From: Platanthera guangdongensis
Lineage: Eukaryota; Streptophyta; Magnoliopsida; Asparagales; Orchidaceae
DNA length: 64,000 bases
NCBI GenBank assembly: GCA_039583875.1
Contig: CM077153.1
Coordinates: forward strand, 113,270,568-113,334,567
Direction: 5' to 3'
Numbering within the stretch: position 1 is the stretch's first letter; every line of letters begins with the position of its first letter. Under the pieces are notes generated by a model, which worked only from the letters and a program-made list of their open reading frames with translations, searched no databases and was not told the origin of the DNA. A program made the translations under genes and the position numbers. Positions 8,844-19,116 of this stretch are shown piece by piece.

Positions 8844-9551
8844 AGCTGCTTCTTCAACTGCTCAAAGGCCTGCGAACATTCTTTTGTTCATTCGAACTTA
8901 GACGCTCCTCGAAGAGTTTTAAAGAAAGAAGCACTCCTATTTCCAACCCGAGAGAGGAACCTCGCAAGACCTGCTAACCTCCCCCCTAACTGCTGAACTT
9001 CCTTAGATGAACATATCAAGAATAGCTTTTACTTTATCTGGATTGGGGGCAAGTCCCTCTGGAGTAAGGAGATGACCAAGGAACTTCCCCTTACTTGCCC
9101 CAAAGGTGCACTTCAACGAGTTGAGCTTCATTTTATATCTACGCAGAGTCGCGAAAGTCACTTCTAGATCTTGCAAGTGCAGCGAAAATGACTTACTCTT
9201 GATCAAGAGGTCGTCTACATACACTTCTACGTTTATTCCCTTCTGTTGCTTAAACACATGGTCCATCATGTGTTGGTAAGTTGCACCAGCATTTTTAAGC
9301 CCAAAGGGCATCACAAGGTAGCAGTAGCAACCATCATTGGTAATAAATGACGTATGAGGAACGTCAGTTTTATGCATTCTTATTTGGTGATAACCAGAAA
9401 ATGCATCTAAAAAACTCATGCAAGAGTACCCTACCGCAGAATCAACTAAAGAATCTTTCCGAGGCAAGGGGTAACAATCTTTGGGGCATGCTTTATTGAG
9501 TTTTGCAAAGTCTACACACATGCGCCATTTCCCTCCTGGTTTTTTAACCAT
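8844..9551 (-). pseudogene. pol: Gypsy-C reverse transcriptase fragment
   Basis: The 182-residue ORF 9551-9003 covers the core RT fingers and palm: KWRMCVDFAKLNKACPKD, FLDAFSGYHQI, FGLKNAGATYQ and the catalytic VEVYVDDLLIKS, then FLGHLLTPEG. The wording matches the Tat branch. RT copies packaged RNA into DNA in the particle. The frame breaks near 9003; 8844-8900 carries the RT/RNase H junction (AFEQLKKQL) in another frame before the Tat-1 insertion. Upstream, the usual RT start is degraded. Non-functional. Confidence 0.85.
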
Positions 9552-10212
9552 TACAACATTGGATATCCAGGTTGGGTATTGAATTTAACTAATGAAATTT
9601 GTCTTGAGAAGCTTCGCGACCTCCTCTCTTATTGGATCCGCAAGCTTCGTTGTTATATCCCTTTTCTTCTACTGCACAGGCTTGCAGTTGGGATCAACAT
9701 TAAGGTGGTGGCAAGCAACATCCAGATCCACGCCTGGCATATCTTATGCTGACCATGCAAAGACATCCAGGTTCTTCAACAAGCAGGAGATCAGCTCGAC
9801 CTTTTGATCTTCAGGCAACTCCGAGTTGATGGAGAGCTTTATCTCCTCCCCCTCAGCAATGGGGACTCCTTACGTCACCTGGGCAGGTTACAGGTGAGCT
9901 CCTCTATCAGCAGCAGTTTCTGAGTTTGGAGAGGCTTCTGCAGCAGCTGCTGGAGCAACGGAAGGACTGGCATCAACCATGTTGACAGTGCGGACATAAC
10001 ACTCCTTTGCTCTCCTTGGATCACTCCTGACCCGGCACATCCGTCCATCAGCGAAGAACTTGATTGCGAGGTGGTAAGTTGAGACCTTCGCTTGATACTT
10101 GTTCAATAAAGGCCTGTCGAAGATGGCATGATAGCTACTGGGAGCATCCACCACTATGAACTGAACTTGCTTGGTTGCCCCTCCAAGCTTTACTGGTAGG
10201 ATGACACTTCCT
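9552..10212 (-). pseudogene. Gypsy-C protease-RT linker region
   Basis: Degenerate coding sequence between protease and RT. An 88-residue ORF (10154-9888) contains VDAPSSYHAIFDRPLLNK and STYHLAIKF, the segment that follows the protease in Tat-type pol (usually AILGRPWLN). Its end is frameshifted before the RT. No separate gene. Confidence 0.7.
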
Positions 10213-12252
10213 TCAACTTCTTCTCTCCCCGGAGAAGCCGTAGAGTGGCCCTTCGGTGGAAAGCAAATGCTTTCCAGTCTTCAGGGACTCAAAGGTTGAT
10301 TTAAACAGCAGGTTGACTGAACTCCCAGTGTCAACAAGAATCCTGTCAACTGTGAAATATCCAATAACAGCCTTAATCACTACCGCATCATCGAAAGGGT
10401 TTGTTGTTTGGGGCAGATCAGCTGGGCCAAAGGTGATGGTCTTGCTTGGTGGAGCAACGGAAGAGGATGAGGCCACCTCTACTCGAGTGACCCTTGAGAT
10501 TGAGGACTTCCGAGTAGACTCGGTTCCTGCTCCACCATGGATAAAGAAGAGGCGTCCCAGAACCCCTTCGTCATATGCATCAAAGCACTCAACCGGAACG
10601 TTGAACGGCCCCAGACGGCCTTCGTCCTCGACCTCCACACATTCCTGATAAGTTTCAGCTACTTCCTTGCCTTTGGAGGTGGACGGCTTTGAAGAAGAGG
10701 AATCTTTATTGCTCAAGTCAATCTTGCCCTCGGCAAGCAGCTTCTCTATTAGCATATGAATGGCCTTGCAATCCTCGGTCAAGTGGCCCTTCTCCTTGTG
10801 GAACTGGCAGAAATGTGCATTGTTCCTTGGCCTCCACTTTCTCTGAGGCCCTTTCTTCTTCTCTGAGGCACTTTCTCTGAGGCCCTTTCTTCTTCTCTGA
10901 GGCACTTTCTCTGAGGCCCTTTCTTCTTCTCTAAGGCACTTTCTCTGAGGCCCTTTCTTTTGCAATATCTGGATGACTTCGTCAAGATCCAGACCTGCAA
11001 TTTCCTCCATGGGGTCATTATCACATCGGCTCGGAGCAGGCAAGGCTGCTTGCTGGAGGATGGGAAGTGCTTGGAGTGGAATGGCGGGAGTAGCGGCCAA
11101 CGACAGTCTCTGATCTTGAAACTGTTGATGACCGAGAAAAGGTTTCTTATGGCGAAAATTCCGGCCTCTTTGAGAAGGAGGCTGGAAATCTAGATGAGGG
11201 GGCTTGCTGTGAGAAGAAGAACTAGATGCATCCCTTCCTTCAGCCTTAGCTGTCAGGGATGAAACATATGTAGGGTTGGCGTTTTCTCCTTCAATGAAGA
11301 GGTTCACCATGGCGATCAGCTCTTGGTATGTCTCTGGTGCCTTTGTTGTTGCTTTAAATTTCAAGGGGCCTTCCCGGAGGCCATGCATTAAGGAAACCTT
11401 GTAGTAGTCGGGGTTCACATTCCTTACCCCTTGGATCTCCTTTTGGAAGCAATCTACGAATCGAGCGACTGATTCGTTGTCCCAATGTTTGATTTCAAAG
11501 AGAGCGGCTGGTCCATCCTTCCTCTTTCTTGAGGTAGCAAACCTTAGTAACAATTCGCTGCGAAGCTCAGCGAAAGAAGAGATTGTGCCCGAAGGCAGCT
11601 CATAGAACCACTCTCTCGCCTGTCCTTCGAGATTGGTTACCAAGAGTTTGCACTTGATGGCGTCGGAGAGGCATCTCAATGCAATTGCCACTTCAAACGC
11701 TTGGAGGTGGGCCACTGGATCAGTCTCCCCTGAGTAGAATGGAAGGCGAGTTTCTCTGAAGTTGTTTGGAGCCGACTCCCATCGGATTCGATCAATGAAG
11801 GGAGACAGGGTCTCGAAATTATAGGGTTGAAAGGGTGTACTGAAGCTGGAGAGTCCGCGGGCTCGGCGGACTGGCGGTCAGCAAAATGGAGCTGGCAGGC
11901 AGGAGTGCCCCCTGGCTGCTTCTCTGAAAAAATTCCTTAATGAGGCGAACTGCTCCTCCTTAGGGCGCAGAGGGGCGGCAGACTGGACAGGATTTCGAGG
12001 AGTGACTGGCGACTGCCGAAGCATAGTTCGACGAGCTGGAGTCTGGCGGACTGGAGAGTCCGCAGGTTCTGCTGCGGCCTGAGGAGCAAGCCGCTGGGTT
12101 AACAAAAGCAGGGCTTGGCTGATCGTGTCGAGACGCGGGTCAGTCTTCCTGCGGGATTGCTCGGCCTCAAAGCGAGCTTGCTCGATTGCATCCCAGAGAG
12201 AATCCTCCGAAGAACTGGAGCGGTCTAAGGAGCGGGCTCGGCGGTCTGACAT
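10213..12252 (-). pseudogene. gag: Gypsy-C gag and protease
   Basis: ATG at 12252 begins MSDRRARSLDR, a 124-residue N-terminal part (12252-11878). A frameshift follows, and the main ORF (11715-10213) has a Retrotrans_gag domain (HLQAFEVAIALR, AREWFYELP, RFVDCFQKEIQG), the HFCQFHKEKGHLTEDC segment with partial zinc-binding character, and the protease active site VDTGSSVNLLF near its C-terminal end. Gag assembles particles and protease matures them. The middle is expanded by 34-bp tandem repeats (10841-10954). The frame is lost after 10213. Confidence 0.85.
10841..10954 (-). repeat. 34-bp tandem repeat inside Gypsy-C gag
   Basis: Three units of 34 bp (starts at 10841, 10875, 10909) and a partial fourth. 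Because 34 is not a multiple of 3, successive units are read in different frames (RKCLREEE, SEKVPQRRR, GLRESASEKKK), yet none has a stop; three units together (102 bp) restore the frame. Confidence 0.85.
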
Positions 12253-12462
12253 TTTTGTCCGCTGTATTCAAAATGATATCCGAATCTGAAGGTCGCGTGT
12301 TAACTGTTGATGCACGAAAACGCAAAGGGGGTCGAGCACCACCAGCTAACGGTTCGAGCACATTGGAAAAGAAGGGAGAGGAGAGACTCCGAGTAGCAAT
12401 CTACTAAGCAGATGAGAGCCAGAAGAACAGCAGGGCCGTGAGCCCCGACAACAACAGACTTC

Positions 12463-12498
12463 GCCCGTCGCGGCCTGAATGCCTCTCTTGCGACGGGC
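12463..12498 (-). other. R/U5 hairpin of Gypsy-C LTR (covarying)
   Basis: Minus-strand arms GCCCGTCGC (12498-12490) and GCGACGGGC (12471-12463), 9 bp perfect, with AAGAGA, inner GGC/GCC and a six-base loop. Relative to Tat-1 the pair C-G in the outer stem is T-A here, so pairing is kept while sequence changed. Confidence 0.75.
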
Positions 12499-12654
12499 TT
12501 TCCTTTTACTGAAGAAGGGTTTGATTACAAGGAAAAGAGGAAGTCAAGAGCTGAGCAAGCTGGAGTCCGCAAAGCACGAGATTCGAGTCCGCAGCCTTTA
12601 ACAAGTAGGCTATTGGGCATGAGTCAGCGTGCCTTGGGTGCACCACCTCGCCCC

Positions 12655-12662
12655 TATTTATA
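12655..12662 (-). promoter_or_regulatory. LTR TATA box (Gypsy-C)
   Basis: TATAAATA on the minus strand in the context CCTATAAATAGGGGCG, at the same relative place as in the Tat-1 LTR. Confidence 0.75.
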
Positions 12663-13169
12663 GGATGGGGGCCTGCCCAAACGGGCAGGGTTAAATAACC
12701 GACTGCCCGGGGTACAGGAGAACCGGGAAGCGGTGACGGGAAGCAAAAAAGAAAGAACATGCCAGTCCGACCAAAAGGGGAGGACTGGGCTCGCGGGCTA
12801 GAGCTCCCATCCACTGCTGTTAGGCGCGATCCTGCGGGAGGACGACAGCCTGGGCGGACTGGGAACTGTGCCCGCCAAAGAGGGATCAAGCCAGAGCTCC
12901 ATAGCATGGCGGACTGGGCGAACAGAGCGTTGAGTCCGCCGATGGGGGACCATCCTTGGTGGCCGATCACTGCTGCTTTGCAGAGCTGGGAGCACTGCCG
13001 AATCGTGTCCGTGTATAATGAAGCAAGGCCTTGACATCCTACAGGTGTTGCGGACTGAGGGGTTAACACATGCAGCAGATATATATATATATACATGAGC
13101 TTTGTTTTTAAACAGACAGATCAGTTTTAAAAACTAATGCAGAGAAAAGAAATTGAAGCACTGTAAAGA

Positions 13170-13628
13170 TTATTTCTTCTGCTTATTTGTGGGCTTGCCT
13201 TCTTTTGTTTTTTCTCCTGGCTTTGTCAAGATAATTTCTCTGTTTGGATTCAAAGTCTGTGCATGTGTCATTGTCATGTCAGATGTCCCAATCTTCAAGG
13301 ATGTAGTTCTAGGGACAACTACTTCAGGATGTAGCTTCATGTAATCATCAACATTGAACAGTTTATTTGCTTTATCAAATCTTTTAAGTTCTTCTTTCCT
13401 GTATTTATACATGGTTTAATATCCTGATATATCATTCCATTCAGCTTTTGCTTTATTTATCAAGGACAGACCAACAATTTCCTGAAATCTAGCCATTCTA
13501 GCAGTGTTTGCTGTCTCAGGATCCTCAAAAGGAACAGGAGGTGAATATGGTCTTTCAGGACTATTAGCCTTCTGATCTGCAGGGATACTTTGATGTTGCT
13601 GCTGAGGTTGTTGATGTTGTTGATGTTG
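13170..13628 (-). pseudogene. Copia-B 3' extra ORF, C-terminal part
   Basis: Continues in frame from 35454 when Copia-A and one TSD copy are removed: a Gln/His-rich stretch (QHQQHQQPQQQHQ), a Pro-rich part, then a basic end (KPGEKTKEGKPTNKQKK) and stop at 13170. A TAA at 13416-13418 interrupts it where CAA would keep it open. Function unknown; see 35449-37842. Confidence 0.6.
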
Positions 13629-13633
13629 AGTTT
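13629..13633. repeat. Target-site duplication of Copia-A (left)
   Basis: AGTTT, repeated exactly at 35449-35453 on the far side of Copia-A. Confidence 0.9.
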
Positions 13634-14507
13634 TGAAAGATATGGTACCTAAACACCTAGAGGGGGGGTGAATAGGTGACCTAATCCTTTTCTAACTTTG
13701 TTGGCAGCCAAACAGTTATATCACAGATTTCTAACTAGTTTATTACAGCAATCAGCAATAATCAAACAAACACAGATCATCCACAGCACAAACACAGCAC
13801 AGCACACAGTGTTTTATAGTGGTTCCCCAAGTTATGGGTACATCCACTTTCCCCCTTCGCCTATCTAGCAGTGTACTAGATTCGGCCTAACTTCTCCACT
13901 GTCTCAGAACCCAAATTGGTTCCTACCTCAGGCCCAAAGCCTTACACTCAGCTTTATCCCAAAGCCTACACTCAGCCAATCAAGGCCTACACTCAGCCAA
14001 CCAAGACCTACACTCAGAGATCTATATCTCCTACACTCAGGCTAACAAGCCCTACCCTCAGCCTTTATAAATATAGGCTTACAATCACTCAGATCCAATG
14101 GATCCTACAAGTTACAAATGTAATACAGATAATGACTCTACAACTCAGAATTACAGGAGGGGAGTTGAGAGATTCTTGATGAGTTCTTGGAAGAACTCAG
14201 CTGGATTCACCCTGACTTAGCTTTCTTCAAAGCTTCTTGAGTAGAACTGAATAAGGCTGAATCCTCTGCAGTTGTTCCTTGACTTCTGCCACTTAAGATT
14301 CAGAATTGATTCTGAATCCTTCTTCTCAGCGTAGTTCCTGAGGCTGATTTCTTGGAAGGAGCCCTCTCTCTCCAACTTCTTAGATCTACAGTTGGAAAGC
14401 AAGATCTTCTTGTGTTTTTACTCTGTGTATCACTTTACAGATTACTTGAATAATCTGATCAATTACTTTAATTATTCTCACCACTGTTTTTGTAAACTGT
14501 GGGTGCC

Positions 14508-14515
14508 TATTTATA
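14508..14515 (-). promoter_or_regulatory. LTR TATA box (Copia-A 3' LTR)
   Basis: TATAAATA (minus strand) within GCCTATAAATAGGC, downstream of the palindrome array. Confidence 0.75.
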
Positions 14516-14671
14516 GGCTTTCTTCATGGTAACCGGCTGGTCCGGTTCATAACTGACTTCTGACATCTCTGACAGTTGCTGTAGACCGGCTGGATCGGCA
14601 GCTGTCATGTCAACCAGTCACTTCTTGAAAATCTCTTAACTGTTTATAAGTGTCGAGACTTTCTGTCTTTA

Positions 14672-15589
14672 AGTGTCGACACTTATAGACCAAGTGTCGA
14701 CACATGCTTTGTAAGTGTCGACACAAGTCTACAAGGTGTCGACACAATTCCTTGTATGTCTCGACACAGATTCTTCTGCATGTGTCGACATTAAAATTGA
14801 GTGTCGACACAAATACTTGTTCTTTTAGCTTTTGCTGAATTCTTCTATGTGTCGACACATCTCCTTTGTGTCGACACAACTTTTTGTGTTGAATCTGTCA
14901 AGTGTCGACACTTCTTCTTGGTGTCGACACATAGTCTTCTATCTTGAATCTTGCTGAGTGTCGACACAGCTCCTTGTGTCGATACACCTTCTTGTTGTTG
15001 AGACTTCAACTGAGTGTCGACACATTCCTTTAGTGTCGACACTTGTACTTAGAATAATTTGCTGCTCTTTCTGTTCTTCGCTAAGTGTCGACACAGCTCC
15101 TTGTGTCGACACTTTCTTCAAGTGTTGAGTCTTTAGCTAAGTGTCGACACATTGTGCTGGGTGTCGACACTTACTTCAAGTGTTGACTCTTCTGATAGTG
15201 TGTCGACACATTGTGCTGAGTGTCGACACATTCTTCAAATGCTGACTCTTCAGCATAGTGTCGACACATTGTGTTGAGTGTCGACACATGTACTTAGACT
15301 CTGCAGACTTTTGCTGAGTGTCGACACTTACTTCAAGTGTCGACACTTTCTGGTGTAGACACTACTTCACTGGGTGTCGACACAGCTCCTTGTGTCGACA
15401 CTTTCTGTCTGCACTTTTCTTCACTGAGTGTTGACACAGCTCCAAGTGTCGACACTTTCTGTCTGGTGTCGACTCTGCATCCCAGGTGTCGACACAATGA
15501 CTCCAAGTGTCGACACTGCTTGTCTGGGTGTCGACACAGACTTTCTTAAGTGTCGACACTTTCTCTCTGGGTGTCGACACATGGACTTA
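14672..15589. repeat. GTGTCGACAC palindrome array (Copia-A 3' LTR U3)
   Basis: About 30 exact copies of the 10-bp perfect palindrome GTGTCGACAC (core GTCGAC) by manual count, plus near-copies such as GTGTCGAGAC and GTGTTGACAC, separated by roughly 15-35 bp of non-repetitive spacer. This is not a simple tandem repeat: only the palindrome is conserved. It lies in U3, upstream of the TATA box, where enhancer elements are expected. Confidence 0.9.
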
Positions 15590-15725
15590 GAAACTTTTTG
15601 CTTCAGTCCAGTGATTTCTTAACCTGCACAAGTAACTCAAACATAAATCAAATACATTATGATGTATATCATTGAGATGGGTGAGGCTTCTTCAAATCAG
15701 GTACATTTGACCAATGTATCCAACA

Positions 15726-15739
15726 ATCTCCCCCTATTT
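15726..15739 (-). promoter_or_regulatory. Polypurine tract of Copia-A
   Basis: Minus strand AAATAGGGGGAGAT immediately before the LTR start TGTTGG. Primes plus-strand DNA synthesis. The 283 bases from here to 16022 are 3' untranslated, with no gene seen. Confidence 0.85.
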
Positions 15740-16022
15740 GGAGAAGTCATAACCCTTAGTCAATGATATACACCATTCATAATTAAAAATTACAAAATGA
15801 TGTAAAGCAGATTATAATCAGTACGGTTAACATGAACATGTAAAACTTCACACATATACACATTCAACATTGCAGAATGAACAAGAAATAGACACATACT
15901 CAGAACAATCATGAAAATATATTTATCATAAATTGTTCTAACATTTTTCTAATACATCTTTAATGATTTACAAAATGTTTCTCATACAAAAGATTACAAC
16001 AATCTTCAAATTAATTCCTAAT

Positions 16023-18178
16023 CTATTTCTGATCAGGTTCTTTGATAACAATTCCTTTGCCAGATTTGACTTTAGCCTTGACAGCAGCAGCAGCAGTAGG
16101 CTCAGCATCAGCAGGCTTCTTGCCTTTTGAGTCCTTCTTCTTTTGTTCTTCAGCCTTGATTTTCTGTCTCTCAAAATAGTGGTATGGCTTGGGGAAGTAC
16201 TTGCTAGGCTCCACAGCTGTAGGAGGTAGCTTTCCCATCTTAGCCTTCCTTCTGTGCTGAACAATGGCTTCTTGCCTGATCTCATGCTTCCTCCATTCTG
16301 CTTCAGAGAACCACTTGTTTCTATCAGTAGTGTTGTCTTTAGCAGCTTTCCAGGCAGTAAGAATTATGTTTCTAGAGGTAGGGATCCATTGTTCAAAGTC
16401 TGGCTTTAGTTCAGCTTGTTCCCTAAACCTCTTCTTTGACAACCTTGCCTCTTCTTCTTTGTCTAAGGCCTCTTGCATAGCTGCTGTGATAGGTTGAACA
16501 ACCTTTTCTAAATGGACATTGTCCTTGCCCTCAGATGGGCTATACATTGTGCTCACCTCTGCTTGAATCATTTCAAAATTTGGAGGTGGATAAATGACTT
16601 GAGCTACTTCTTGTGGCTCACCTCCAAATATGCAGGGTTCAGTCCAGATTCAGCAACTTCATTGTCATCACACAGGGGAGGATATCCAAGTGTAGCCCTG
16701 ATGGAATTGGATATCCACTTAGCATGTTCAGAACTGGCCTTGACTAACACTCTCTCCCCCTTTATGACTTCTTGGGCAACATGATCTCTTACATCATCCT
16801 TTTGGAACCTTATCTGGCTGTCCAAATATCTGATCCCCGCTTTAAAGAATGGTTTTAGCTTTGTAAGTTGTTCAGAGATTGCTTTCTGGGAATCTTGTAT
16901 TGCAGTTTTGACAGCAGTAATCTCAGCTTGGAATATTTTATCAAAGTCAGCCTTTGCAGCAGCAGCAGATGTAGAAGGTTCAGTAGACTTATTCTTCAAT
17001 TCAGTGACTATAGCATTGTGGGAGGCAGTTAAATTATCATTCATTCTCAACTGATTCTCCAGCACATATCCTTGCTTTAATGTTATATCATCTACCTGAG
17101 TCTTGATCTTCTCCTGGTGAGTTGCCAAATAGACTACTGCATTCCCACCTTTGTGGAAGCAGTCAGTCATTTCTTTCTTGTTCAGGTTCATCTCAAACCT
17201 TATTGATTTTATATCTTGAGCTAAATCAAATTGTAAAGACTTTTGTCCTTCATCAATATACGTCTCTATGGCTTTCCTGTGCTCATCCAGCTTCATTCGC
17301 ATGGCTACCATTAAGGCACTGTAATCAGGTGATGGAGCTTGTGTGACTAAGGATTGTTGAGCAACAGTTTGTAGAGCCTTCTTGTAGCTCTGACTTCTTC
17401 TTTTGAATACAAACAATTTCTTCTTCTTGGCCCTAGCACTTTCCTCATCATCAGAGGCAGAGGTGCTGGCAATATCAACTCTATTCTTAGGGCTCTCAGG
17501 CCTCTCAGTTTGCACAGCAGGTGCTTGCTCAGTTTCCAGCCTAATAGGCTCTTCCAGAACTTCCATGTGCTCCCCCTCAGCAGCAGCACTCTTATCTTCA
17601 GCAGCAACATTCTTGTCCATGTCAAAATCATCTTGATCTAGATTTAGAAACAAATCTTCCAGTGTATATTCATGAGGGGATGGAGCTGGAGACAGTCTTA
17701 GCTCTTCAACCACTGACTCAGGTACCACTACTTGTTCAGCAGATTTGTCTTCTAGAACAACATCTGGAACTTGTTTGTCTAGCTGAGTTTGCTGATGGAC
17801 ATCAGACAAATTAGCATCTTCTATAATATAGTCTAAAGTATTTAAGTCAGTGAGTACCTCTTGGATAATGATAGTGGCTTGCTCACTGTCCAGAGTAGAT
17901 GGTTCTTCTACTACTGGAAGCTCCCCCTGACTGTGATCCCTATGGATGGGGCTAGCTTGAGGCAGCTCCCCCTGGATCCCAGCTACATCTTGAGGAGCGG
18001 GAGTTTTACCACTGTCTCTTCCTCCTGATCATCAGGTGTGAACACCATCTGTTCTTCACTTTCAGAACTGCTAGAGGACTCTTGTGCCACAGCAGCAGTT
18101 TTTCTCTTCTTCCTGGGAGGAGTAATTTTCTCAGTAACTTGCTTCTCAGGGGTAGGCATATCCTTTGACAGCACCCTT
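16023..18178 (-). pseudogene. Copia-A 3' extra ORF, C-terminal part
   Basis: Continues from 26924 across the Tat-2 insertion (...RWERV|LSKDMPTP...). It starts with a nuclear-localisation-like basic stretch (PPRKKRKTAAV) and acidic Ser/Glu runs, then a long helical, Gln/Lys/Glu-rich region that looks coiled-coil (17809-16604), then a Lys-rich tail (16571-16023) ending KEPDQK. Two frameshifts, near 18005 and 16620, divide it. Function unknown. Several CCCCCTG/TCCCCCT blocks (for example near 17571, 17927, 17968) are polypurine-like on the minus strand. Confidence 0.6.
18174..18178. repeat. Target-site duplication of Tat-2 (left)
   Basis: CCCTT, repeated at 26924-26928. Removing Tat-2 and one copy restores the Copia-A reading frame. 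Confidence 0.92.
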
Positions 18179-18843
18179 TGATAAGCCCGGAATCCGTGAC
18201 CTGCCTGCGCATTTTTCCAGACCGGGCGGTCTGCTTATTCAAGCCGCCAAACCCCCCAAGCCGGGCGGTCTCCATGTCAGGCCGCTGCCAGCACCGACCC
18301 TGCTCAGCGACGAGGCCCAAGGACCCAGCCGTCAGCTCGCCAGGAGGAATCCGCCAGGCCGCGCGGCTTCCCTCCTTTCTTGTTTCTCTCTCTTTTGCTT
18401 CCCCTTACCTCTGCCCGGTTCTCCTGTACCCCGGGCAGCCGGTAATTTTAACCCTGCCCGTTTGGGCAGGCCCCCGAGCCTATAAATAGGGGGAGGGTGC
18501 ACTCCCCAAGACACCATGACTGGGATCCAGTAGCTCGCCTGTTAAGAGCTGCGGTCTCAAGTCTAGTGTATTGCGGCTTGTAGCCCGGCCGGCTTCTTCT
18601 TTTACTCGTTGTAACTGTTTCTTATTTGAAGTAAAGGAAAGCCCGCCGCAAGAGTGGCATTCAAGCCGCGGCGGGCGAACTCTGCTGTTGCCGCTGCCAG
18701 CGGCCCCCTCCTCTTTTCTGCCCTTTAGCCGCGACCGCTAGTAACCGATTAGTCGACAGTCTCCTCCTTTCCTTCCCTATTCCCCGGTGTTCGAACCGTT
18801 AGCTGGTGGTGACCGACTCCCTGTCCGTTTTCGTGCATCAACA
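18179..18843 (+). repeat. Tat-2 5' LTR
   Basis: 665 bp, TGATAAGCCCGG to GCATCAACA. TATA box at 18481-18488, R/U5 hairpin at 18641-18676 with arms GCCCGCCGC and GCGGCGGGC. Followed by GTTAACACGCGACC as in Tat-1 and Gypsy-C. Confidence 0.93.
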
Positions 18844-19116
18844 GTTAACACGCGACCTTCAGATCTCGACTAATCGATGAAATCAGCGGTCTAGGGAGCC
18901 AGACCGAATCCTCTAGAGTTCGGCGGCCTGTCTAGCAAGCCGCGACTTCGCCGGCTAAGGCTTTCAGCCCGCCTCCCGCACTGTGGAACCTGGCATTCTA
19001 TCCGCTCTCTTTTCAGCCGGTCTTCTTATCGGTTTGCAGAATCGCCTAGCCGCCACGTTAAGCCGCCGCTGTTCTGCGGTCTCTTGCAAAAGTTCGGCTA
19101 TTTCTCTCTTTTCAGG

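Larger units (their letters stand above)
8844..13070 (-). mobile_element. Gypsy-C: Tat-lineage element, 5' part
   Basis: On the minus strand it reads 5' LTR (12305-13070), gag, protease, RT, then is cut by Tat-1 at the RT/RNase H junction; the remainder should lie left of the window. The gag domain is clearly homologous to the Tat-1/Tat-2 gag and its LTR shares the promoter context, the R/U5 hairpin and the terminal region (GTTAGCTGGTGGT, GCATCAACA) with theirs. It is therefore the same lineage and a model for the autonomous partner of Tat-1/Tat-2, although this copy is frameshifted. It is inserted in Copia-B at 13071 (expected TSD TGCAG). Confidence 0.8.
12305..13070 (-). repeat. Gypsy-C 5' LTR
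   Basis: 766 bp on the minus strand, starting TGTGTTAACC at 13070 and ending GCATCAACA at 12305. TATA box at 12662-12655. The downstream half aligns by eye with the Tat-1/Tat-2 LTR (GCTGCGG, GTAAAGGAAAGCCCG, GTTAGCTGGTGGT); the U3 is different. As in Tat-1, GTTAACACGCGACC follows the LTR, so the primer-binding region is shared. Confidence 0.8.
13071..13633 (-). mobile_element. Copia-B, left (3') piece
   Basis: The 3' end of the extra ORF of Copia-B, separated from the rest by Copia-A (TSD AGTTT at 13629-13633 and 35449-35453) and truncated on the left by Gypsy-C. The 3' LTR of Copia-B is not in the window. Bases 13071-13169 are a short AT-rich stretch with a (TA) run. Confidence 0.75.
13634..15725 (-). 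repeat. Copia-A 3' LTR
   Basis: 2092 bp; on the minus strand it starts TGTTGGATAC at 15725 and ends ATCTTTCA at 13634. U3 is dominated by the GTGTCGACAC array (14672-15589). TATA box at 14515-14508. Compared with the 5' LTR it has one extra palindrome unit (19 bp near 14857-14875) and scattered substitutions. Confidence 0.92.

Noticed and set aside
13071..13170. Host gene or promoter in the short unassigned stretch
   Set aside because: Only AT-rich DNA with a TA run, best explained as the 3' untranslated end of Copia-B.
14672..15589. CRISPR-like regularly spaced repeats
   Set aside because: The repeated unit is a 10-bp palindrome with very variable spacing, sits in both LTRs of a plant copia element, and has no cas genes. 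It is an LTR feature.
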